The notes under the pieces are model-generated. The model worked only from the letters and a program-made list of their open reading frames with translations. It had not been told where the DNA came from and searched no databases. Shown here piece after piece: positions 8,193-12,187 of a stretch of 12,187 nucleotides of DNA; position 1 is the stretch's first letter, and the number at the start of each line of letters is the position of its first letter. The stretch is from NCBI GenBank assembly GCA_009699165.1, contig WLOR01000042.1:1-12187 (forward strand). Reading direction: 5' to 3'. This DNA comes from Actinomycetota bacterium. Lineage in GTDB: Bacteria; Actinomycetota; Actinomycetes; Nanopelagicales; Nanopelagicaceae. The position numbers and the translations under genes are program-made.

Positions 8193-9349
8193 GCCAAATC
8201 CATGCGCGCCAACGCCTATACCGTCGTAGCCGCTCTTCGATCTTTCACGGCTTTGATCCCGTGCTCACAATCGCAGTGGGCCTTCTTCTCTTTATCGGCA
8301 CATTATTGGTGTATGCCGCCACTCGCGATTGGTATGCTCGAAATGGACTAGATCCGCAGTACTACTTAAAGCGACACGTGATTAATATTATTATTGGCGG
8401 CCTTTTAGCCTATGGAACAACTGTTATCGATTATCGATTACTCCGCGCATACACTCCAATTGTCTGGGGCTTAGGCGTTTTAGGTTTGATGATTGTTTTA
8501 ATTCCAGGTTTAGGTAGCACTGTTAACGGTGCACGTGCATGGATTGCTCTCCCGGGCGGATTCCAAATTCAACCTGCTGAGTTAGCAAAGATTGCAATTA
8601 TCATTGGAATGTCGATGCTTTTATCTGAGCGCTCACACGATAGTGACGAACCGACTTCTCGCGATGTGCTTCAAGCTCTTGTGGTTGCTGGAATTCCAGT
8701 TCTACTTATTATTTTGCAACCGGATATGGGAACTGTCTTTATTATTAGCGCATCCGTGGTCACAATTATTGCGGTCTCCGGTGCGCCTTCGCGATGGGTT
8801 GTAGGACTATTGGTTCTAGCACTTTTAGGTGCAACAGTTGCAGTCAAAACTGGCGTGATAAGTCAGTATCAACTCAATCGGCTACAGACTTTTGTTGATC
8901 CAACTGCCGATACTCAAGGCGCTGGGTATCAACTGCGACAAGCTCGCATTACCGTCGGCTCTGGTGGATTAATTGGAACTGGTTTATTTAATGGCCCGCA
9001 AACAAATGGTCGATTTGTTCCGGAGCAGCAGACAGACTTCATCTTTACCGTTGCGGGAGAGGAGCTCGGATTCTTAGGCAGTGGATTGATTCTCTTTTTA
9101 TACCTTCTTATGTTGATGCGAGGATTTGCGATTGCGCGGCGAACCAATGATCCCTTTGGTCGCTTAGTGACCACCGGCGTAATCGCTTGGTTTGCCTTTC
9201 AGCTCTTTGAAAATATTGGAATGACCCTAGGACTGATGCCTATGACAGGGGTTCCTCTGCCATTTATCTCCTATGGGGGCTCGTCGATGTTTGCCACTTT
9301 GATCGGATTCGGACTTCTGCAAAACGTCCACGCTCGCTCTCGGGGCTAA
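8189..9349 (+). CDS. rodA: Peptidoglycan glycosyltransferase RodA (SEDS family)
   Basis: Polymerises lipid II into glycan strands in the membrane, paired with PBP2. The 386 residues carry about ten membrane helices. SEDS signatures are present: WIALPGGFQIQPAELAKIA, LQPDMGT, the catalytic-loop segment FVPEQQTDFIFTVAGEELG with Asp283 (equivalent to the essential Asp of E. coli and Thermus RodA), and the C-terminal GLMPMTGVPLPFISYGGSSM. Its place directly after mrdA, overlapping in ATGA, favours RodA over the paralogue FtsW, which would sit with mur and fts genes. An AAGG at 8178-8181 inside mrdA gives it a usable ribosome site 7 bases before the ATG. It is the last gene of the wall cluster; a 173-base gap follows. 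Confidence 0.96.
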   Translation: MSQIHARQRLYRRSRSSIFHGFDPVLTIAVGLLLFIGTLLVYAATRDWYARNGLDPQYYLKRHVINIIIGGLLAYGTTVIDYRLLRAYTPIVWGLGVLGLMIVLIPGLGSTVNGARAWIALPGGFQIQPAELAKIAIIIGMSMLLSERSHDSDEPTSRDVLQALVVAGIPVLLIILQPDMGTVFIISASVVTIIAVSGAPSRWVVGLLVLALLGATVAVKTGVISQYQLNRLQTFVDPTADTQGAGYQLRQARITVGSGGLIGTGLFNGPQTNGRFVPEQQTDFIFTVAGEELGFLGSGLILFLYLLMLMRGFAIARRTNDPFGRLVTTGVIAWFAFQLFENIGMTLGLMPMTGVPLPFISYGGSSMFATLIGFGLLQNVHARSRG

Positions 9350-9362
9350 ATTCGCGTTCAAG

Positions 9363-9391
9363 TAGGAGATTTCGCCTCCCTCTGCCATACT
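9363..9391 (+). promoter_or_regulatory. Candidate extended -10 promoter for rne
   Basis: TGCCATACT at 9383-9391 reads as an extended -10 (TG-n-CATACT, four of six matches to TATAAT). The -35 position 17 bases upstream (TAGGAG, 9363-9368) is weak. Transcription would begin near 9398 and give a leader of about 125 bases. This is consensus matching only. Confidence 0.3.
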
Positions 9392-9410
9392 TAGGCCAAC
9401 AGTTCAGCGC

Positions 9411-9438
9411 GGCTCGCGAATCCATCGCGGCAAAAGCC
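9411..9438 (+). repeat. Nested inverted repeat in the rne leader
   Basis: An inner perfect 5-bp stem CGCGA/TCGCG (9415-9419 with 9425-9429, loop ATCCA) is enclosed by an outer stem GGCT/AGCC (9411-9414 with 9435-9438), with GCAAA bulged on the 3' side. Direct repeats CAGCGCGG flank or overlap it. A folded RNA element is plausible; the bulge argues against a simple terminator. Confidence 0.4.
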
Positions 9439-9455
9439 CAGCGCGGACAGGCCAG

Positions 9456-9480
9456 AAAAAACCTAAACGGGATTTTTTTT
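9456..9480 (+). terminator. T8 tract after an A6-CC/GG weak hairpin; possible weak terminator or attenuator
   Basis: Eight consecutive T (9473-9480) follow AAAAAACC-TAAAC-GG-GA. The stem would be mostly A-T with two C-G pairs and a GA bulge, so it is much weaker than a normal intrinsic terminator. It could end the wall-operon transcript inefficiently or act as a pause or attenuation site in the rne leader. It is the only long T-run in the window. Confidence 0.3.
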
Positions 9481-9487
9481 CATAGAA

Positions 9488-9505
9488 GCGCTTTTAAATA
9501 AGCGC
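9488..9505 (+). repeat. 6-bp hairpin immediately before the rne Shine-Dalgarno
   Basis: GCGCTT (9488-9493) and AAGCGC (9500-9505) pair perfectly around a TTAAAT loop. The 3' arm ends two bases before the ribosome site AGAGGA (9508-9513), which lies 9 bases ahead of the ATG at 9523. A hairpin this close could affect ribosome access or RNase E binding; that effect is inferred. Confidence 0.45.
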
Positions 9506-9522
9506 ATAGAGGATTTGGTGCC

Positions 9523-11652
9523 ATGGCGATTGAGCCTAAAACACCGCGCAAGCGTGCGGTTAAGAAAGCTACAGCGAGCCCAGTTGAGAAAGCTCAGACT
9601 CCAGTAACTGAAGTAGTAATTGAAGAGAACAAAAAACCGGTTCGCAAGAAGGCGGCCGCTGTACCTGTACCGATTTTTCAAGCCGCCCCTGATAAGCCAG
9701 TTGCCAAAGCGGTCCGTAAAAAGCTCGCCGAAGCGCCAAAGGCTGAGGTAGCTCAAAGTGAAGTGACATCAACCTCTGGTCCCGATGAGGATGAAGATCG
9801 CGCAAACCGTAATCGCCGTCGCCGCCGTGGTGGCCGCGGGCGTCGCAAGCCAGGTGTCGAAGGCGTCGAAGAGAGCAGCGAAGAGTCAACCGATGAATCG
9901 AGCGAGGGCTCAACACATCGCCGTCGCCGTCGCCGCGTAGCAGGCACAGATGGCGTTACTCCCGGAGAGACCGTTGTTGAAGATGGCGTTGTAACTGTTG
10001 TCAAAGTTCGCGAAGTCCGTGAACGCCCTGTGCGACCTGCACGTAGTGAACGCCCCGATCGGCCAGAGCGCCGTGGGGGACGGAGTTCACGAACAGATCG
10101 AAATGAGCGTAGCAGTCGTAGCGAATATCGCGAGCCATACCGCAAACGCGGAACGATTATTACCGATGGAGAGTTCTTAGCTCGCCGTGAAAACGTTGAT
10201 CGTGAAATGCTAGTTCGACAGATTGCAGATCGTACGCAGATTGCAGTTATCGAAGATGGCGTAATGGTTGAGCACTATGTCAATCGAAATAGCAATGTTT
10301 CATATGTGGGTAATGTTTATTTGGGCCGCGTACAAAATGTTCTACCATCCATGGAAGCGGCTTTCGTTGACATTGGTAAAGGTCGCAACGCAGTTTTATA
10401 CGCAGGTGAAGTTAACTGGGATGCGGCTGGAATTTCTGAGTCAGAGCCACGTAAGATCGAAACAGTTTTAAAGAGTGGGCAGAGCGTTTTAGTTCAAGTA
10501 ACAAAGGATCCAATCGGACAGAAGGGCGCTCGCCTTACAAGTCAGATTTCTCTACCAGGCCGCTATGTTGTCTATGTGCCTGGTGGAGGTATGTCGGGCA
10601 TATCAAAGCGTCTACCTGAGACTGAGCGCACTCGCTTGAAGGCGATTTTAAAGAACTTAATCCCTGAAACCGCAGGCGTTATTGTTCGTACAGCTGCCGA
10701 AGGTGTAAGCGAAGAGGATCTCACCAGCGATGTTGCGCGACTGAAAGCACAGTGGGATGACATCTATGCCAAGAGTGAGAATCCAAACTTTCATCCACCT
10801 GCCGCGCTGTACCAAGAGCCAGATCTTGCAGTCCGTGTTATTCGCGATATCTTTAATGAGGATTTCCGAAAGCTGACAGTGCAAGGCTCAAGTGCTTGGG
10901 ATGAAGTTACAAACTATCTTGGATTTATCGCACCAGAGTTAACAACAAAGATTGAAAAATACACAGGCACCGGAGATTTATTCTCTGATTTCCGCGTCGA
11001 AGAACAGTTGGCAAAGGCTTTTGATCGCAAGGTATATCTACCTTCAGGTGGATCTCTTGTCATCGATCGCACTGAAGCGATGATAGTTATCGACGTGAAT
11101 ACAGGTAAGTTCATCGGTAAAGGTGGAAACCTTGAAGAGACTGTTACTAAAAACAACTTAGAGGCCGCAGAAGAGATAGCCCGTCAGTTACGTCTGCGTG
11201 ACTTAGGTGGAATCGTCGTGATCGACTTCATCGATATGGTTTTAGAGTCGAACCGCGAAATGGTTTTGCGTCGCTTAGTTGAATCACTTGGTCGCGATCG
11301 CACTAAGCACCAAGTTGCAGAGGTAACATCACTAGGACTTGTCCAAATGACGCGCAAGCGTGTTGGGCAGGGTCTGATTGAGGCGTTCTCGACAACATGT
11401 GATTCATGTAGTGGCCGTGGTATTCATATTCATATGGAGCCAGTAAAGATGAAGGCACCAATGCCTCAACTAGATGTCCCATCATCAAAGCATGAAGATG
11501 CCGATGAAAAGGATGCGACCGAGCATGAGTTCCATGAATCGCTCAACGCCGAGACCCCCACTCAAGCGCCTACCGAGGCTCAACCAGTGCAGGTCAAGAC
11601 AGGGGGGCGTAAGCGCCGCCGTGCCTCATCGTCGGGCATCATTACCGCCTGA
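9523..11652 (+). CDS. rne: Ribonuclease E/G family endoribonuclease
   Basis: Single-strand endoribonuclease for mRNA decay and for rRNA and tRNA processing. The 709 residues have the actinobacterial layout with the core in the middle. An N-terminal disordered arm (1 to about 210) is rich in Lys, Arg, Glu and Ser, with Arg runs at 98-102 and 133-138 and a Pro/Arg/Ser tract around 165-205. The S1 and 5'-sensor region spans about 225-400, including YLGRVQNVLPSMEAAFVDIG. The DNase I-like catalytic part has IDVNTG (Asp524, Asn526) and IDFIDM (Asp568), spaced like E. coli Asp303, Asn305 and Asp346. The Zn-link is TCDSCSG (Cys626 and Cys629). The short C-terminal arm is acidic, then basic (GGRKRRRASSS). 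There is no E. coli-like membrane helix or long degradosome scaffold. The ATG is supported by AGAGGA 9 bases upstream. It might have its own promoter or be read through from rodA. Confidence 0.95.
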   Translation: MAIEPKTPRKRAVKKATASPVEKAQTPVTEVVIEENKKPVRKKAAAVPVPIFQAAPDKPVAKAVRKKLAEAPKAEVAQSEVTSTSGPDEDEDRANRNRRRRRGGRGRRKPGVEGVEESSEESTDESSEGSTHRRRRRRVAGTDGVTPGETVVEDGVVTVVKVREVRERPVRPARSERPDRPERRGGRSSRTDRNERSSRSEYREPYRKRGTIITDGEFLARRENVDREMLVRQIADRTQIAVIEDGVMVEHYVNRNSNVSYVGNVYLGRVQNVLPSMEAAFVDIGKGRNAVLYAGEVNWDAAGISESEPRKIETVLKSGQSVLVQVTKDPIGQKGARLTSQISLPGRYVVYVPGGGMSGISKRLPETERTRLKAILKNLIPETAGVIVRTAAEGVSEEDLTSDVARLKAQWDDIYAKSENPNFHPPAALYQEPDLAVRVIRDIFNEDFRKLTVQGSSAWDEVTNYLGFIAPELTTKIEKYTGTGDLFSDFRVEEQLAKAFDRKVYLPSGGSLVIDRTEAMIVIDVNTGKFIGKGGNLEETVTKNNLEAAEEIARQLRLRDLGGIVVIDFIDMVLESNREMVLRRLVESLGRDRTKHQVAEVTSLGLVQMTRKRVGQGLIEAFSTTCDSCSGRGIHIHMEPVKMKAPMPQLDVPSSKHEDADEKDATEHEFHESLNAETPTQAPTEAQPVQVKTGGRKRRRASSSGIITA

Positions 11653-11653
11653 T

Positions 11654-11682
11654 TTGAGGCTTAGAGCCTAAGCGGGTAACCT
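11654..11682 (+). promoter_or_regulatory. Candidate rpsT promoter
   Basis: TTGAGG (11654-11659) and TAACCT (11677-11682) are separated by exactly 17 bases, matching the TTGAnn-N17-TAnnnT pattern of housekeeping sigma promoters. Transcription would start near 11689, giving a leader of about 33 bases before the rpsT GTG. The element begins two bases after the rne stop, so rpsT-lepA is probably its own unit. The -10 lies inside the second of two inverted repeats. Confidence 0.5.
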
Positions 11683-11688
11683 TTACCC
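11659..11688. repeat. Two perfect 15-bp dyads, back to back, between rne and rpsT
   Basis: GCTTAG-AGC-CTAAGC (11659-11673) and GGGTAA-CCT-TTACCC (11674-11688) are each perfect 6+3+6 inverted repeats and abut with no base between them. As RNA they would be two small adjacent hairpins after the rne stop, but no T-run follows, so a classic terminator is unlikely. As DNA they fill the spacer and -10 of the candidate rpsT promoter, so they could be operator-like. Function unknown. Confidence 0.6.
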
Positions 11689-11708
11689 TTCACCAACTAC
11701 AAGAGTCC

Positions 11709-11712
11709 GGAG
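11709..11712 (+). promoter_or_regulatory. Shine-Dalgarno supporting the GTG start of rpsT
   Basis: GGAG lies 9 bases before GTG at 11722. Together with the [19 protein letters not shown]-terminus typical of S20, it supports the GTG start; no ATG lies in frame nearby. Confidence 0.7.
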
Positions 11713-11721
11713 TACCACAGC

Positions 11722-11991
11722 GTGGCAAATATTAAGTCTCAGATTAAGCGCATTAAGACCAATGAGAAGGCACGCCTTCGTAACAAGTCTGTGAGCTCAT
11801 CTATCAAGACCGCTGTACGTAAATTCCGTGACGCTGTAACTGCAGGCGATGCAACAGTGATTACAAGCGAGCTTCGCTCAGCCTCAAAGGCACTTGATGT
11901 TGCAGTTCAAAAAGGTGTTCTTCATAAGAACTCTGCCGCCAACAAGAAGTCATCTATGGCTAAGGCTGCCGCCAAAGCCGGCGCACGTTAA
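11722..11991 (+). CDS. rpsT: 30S ribosomal protein S20
   Basis: Primary 16S rRNA-binding protein of the small subunit. The 89 residues fit the family, are very Lys/Arg/Ala/Ser-rich and predicted helical, with the N-terminal signature [15 protein letters not shown] and the C-terminal [18 protein letters not shown]. Start is GTG with GGAG 9 bases upstream. It lies 69 bases after rne and 32 before lepA; the rpsT-lepA pairing is common in actinobacteria and other phyla. The upstream promoter candidate and dyads may regulate it. In E. coli S20 represses its own translation and the mRNA is cut by RNase E, which makes the neighbouring rne interesting but proves nothing here. Confidence 0.97.
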   Translation: MANIKSQIKRIKTNEKARLRNKSVSSSIKTAVRKFRDAVTAGDATVITSELRSASKALDVAVQKGVLHKNSAANKKSSMAKAAAKAGAR

Positions 11992-12023
11992 TTCTTCTAA
12001 CTCTTTAAAGCGAGGCTAGGTTC

Positions 12024-12187
12024 ATGCCTGCAATTTCACTTGCTAAGGCGCCGCAACCAGCATCCACTGATCCGGCGCAGATACGTAACTTCTGCATCAT
12101 CGCTCACATCGATCACGGTAAATCAACTCTTGCCGATCGCATGTTGGGCATCACTGAAGTTGTAGATCCACGCAATATGCGCGCACA
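12024..12187 (+). CDS. lepA: Elongation factor 4 (LepA), N-terminal fragment (3' end outside window)
   Basis: Ribosome-associated translational GTPase (EF4). Only 54 complete codons are present before the window ends. After an actinobacterial-type leader of about 20 residues rich in Ala and Pro comes [20 protein letters not shown], containing the G1/P-loop AHIDHGKST (residues 27-35, Lys33). [13 protein letters not shown] then follows, as at the start of the LepA switch I region. This HIDHGKS context separates it from EF-Tu and EF-G (HVDHGK and HIDAGK). ATG at 12024 has CGAGG 8 bases upstream. The 32-base gap after rpsT shows no terminator, only the short palindrome CTTTAAAG at 12003-12010, so co-transcription with rpsT is likely. 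Confidence 0.95.
   Translation, partial: MPAISLAKAPQPASTDPAQIRNFCIIAHIDHGKSTLADRMLGITEVVDPRNMRA

Larger units (their letters stand above)
9350..9522 (+). promoter_or_regulatory. rodA-rne intergenic region, probable structured rne leader
   Basis: The longest non-coding stretch in the window (173 bases); no convincing ORF on either strand. It is locally GC-rich between about 9400 and 9450. It contains an 8-bp direct repeat CAGCGCGG (9405-9412 and 9439-9446), a nested hairpin at 9411-9438, an A6...T8 stretch at 9456-9480, a second hairpin at 9488-9505 and the rne ribosome site. In E. coli the rne 5' UTR mediates autoregulation by RNase E; a similar role here is inference. Confidence 0.5.

Noticed and set aside
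9364..9378. GGAG...CTCC inverted repeat as a rodA terminator
   Set aside because: Only a 4-bp stem with a 7-base loop and no T-run afterwards; too weak to call.
9569..9916. Second reverse-strand frame of 115 codons opposite rne
   Set aside because: Shadow of the same low-complexity coding region; Leu/Arg/His-rich composition without membrane or domain pattern.
9811..9936. CGCCGT tandem tracts as a possible CRISPR-like or satellite repeat
   Set aside because: They are short Arg codon runs in frame within rne, with no spacer structure and no copies elsewhere in the window.
9753..10145. Reverse-strand frame of 130 codons opposite the rne N-terminus
   Set aside because: Its Arg/Ser/Pro-rich translation is the mirror of CGC/CGT-rich codons in the Arg runs of rne; no start context and no family resemblance.

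Overview
The window is a housekeeping stretch from an actinobacterium with a compact genome. The gene order valS-folC-DUF4233-ndk-mreBCD-mrdA-rodA-rne is the classic actinobacterial arrangement. The proteins also look actinobacterial: the LepA N-terminal extension, the RNase E core between disordered arms, and the DUF4233 gene between folC and ndk. Base composition is well below that of typical high-GC actinobacteria, with AT-ending codons common. Intergenic gaps are tiny and four junctions are ATGA stop/start overlaps. These traits fit the streamlined freshwater actinobacteria (acI lineage, Ca. Nanopelagicales, for example Planktophila-like). That placement is an inference from gene order and composition, not from a search.

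Layout, all on the + strand. Bases 1-3574 hold the 3' part of valS, then folC, a small DUF4233 membrane protein and ndk (tRNA charging, folate polyglutamylation, nucleotide balance). Bases 3603-9349 hold the complete core of the lateral-wall elongation machine: mreB, mreC, mreD, mrdA (PBP2) and rodA. Spacing from valS to rodA never exceeds 28 bases, so this could be one transcription unit. Bases 9350-9522 are the longest non-coding gap, a GC-rich and probably structured leader with a T8 tract. Bases 9523-11652 encode RNase E/G with a long Arg-rich N-terminal arm. Bases 11653-11721 hold two perfect 15-bp dyads placed back to back and overlapping a good promoter candidate. rpsT (S20) follows at 11722-11991, and the 5' end of lepA (EF4) begins at 12024.

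MreB filaments, MreC/MreD and the RodA glycosyltransferase plus PBP2 transpeptidase pair make the elongasome. RNase E, S20 and LepA belong to RNA decay and translation. In larger actinobacterial genomes rplU-rpmA-obg normally follow rne, and the rpsT-lepA pair lies elsewhere, so the rne/rpsT junction marks a deletion or rearrangement.

I see no mobile element, CRISPR array, tRNA, rRNA, defence system or novel multi-gene system. The points worth a second look are small: a four-residue insertion next to the Ndk active-site histidine, the twin dyads before rpsT, the structured rne leader, six paired cysteines in PBP2, and the rne/rpsT synteny break.
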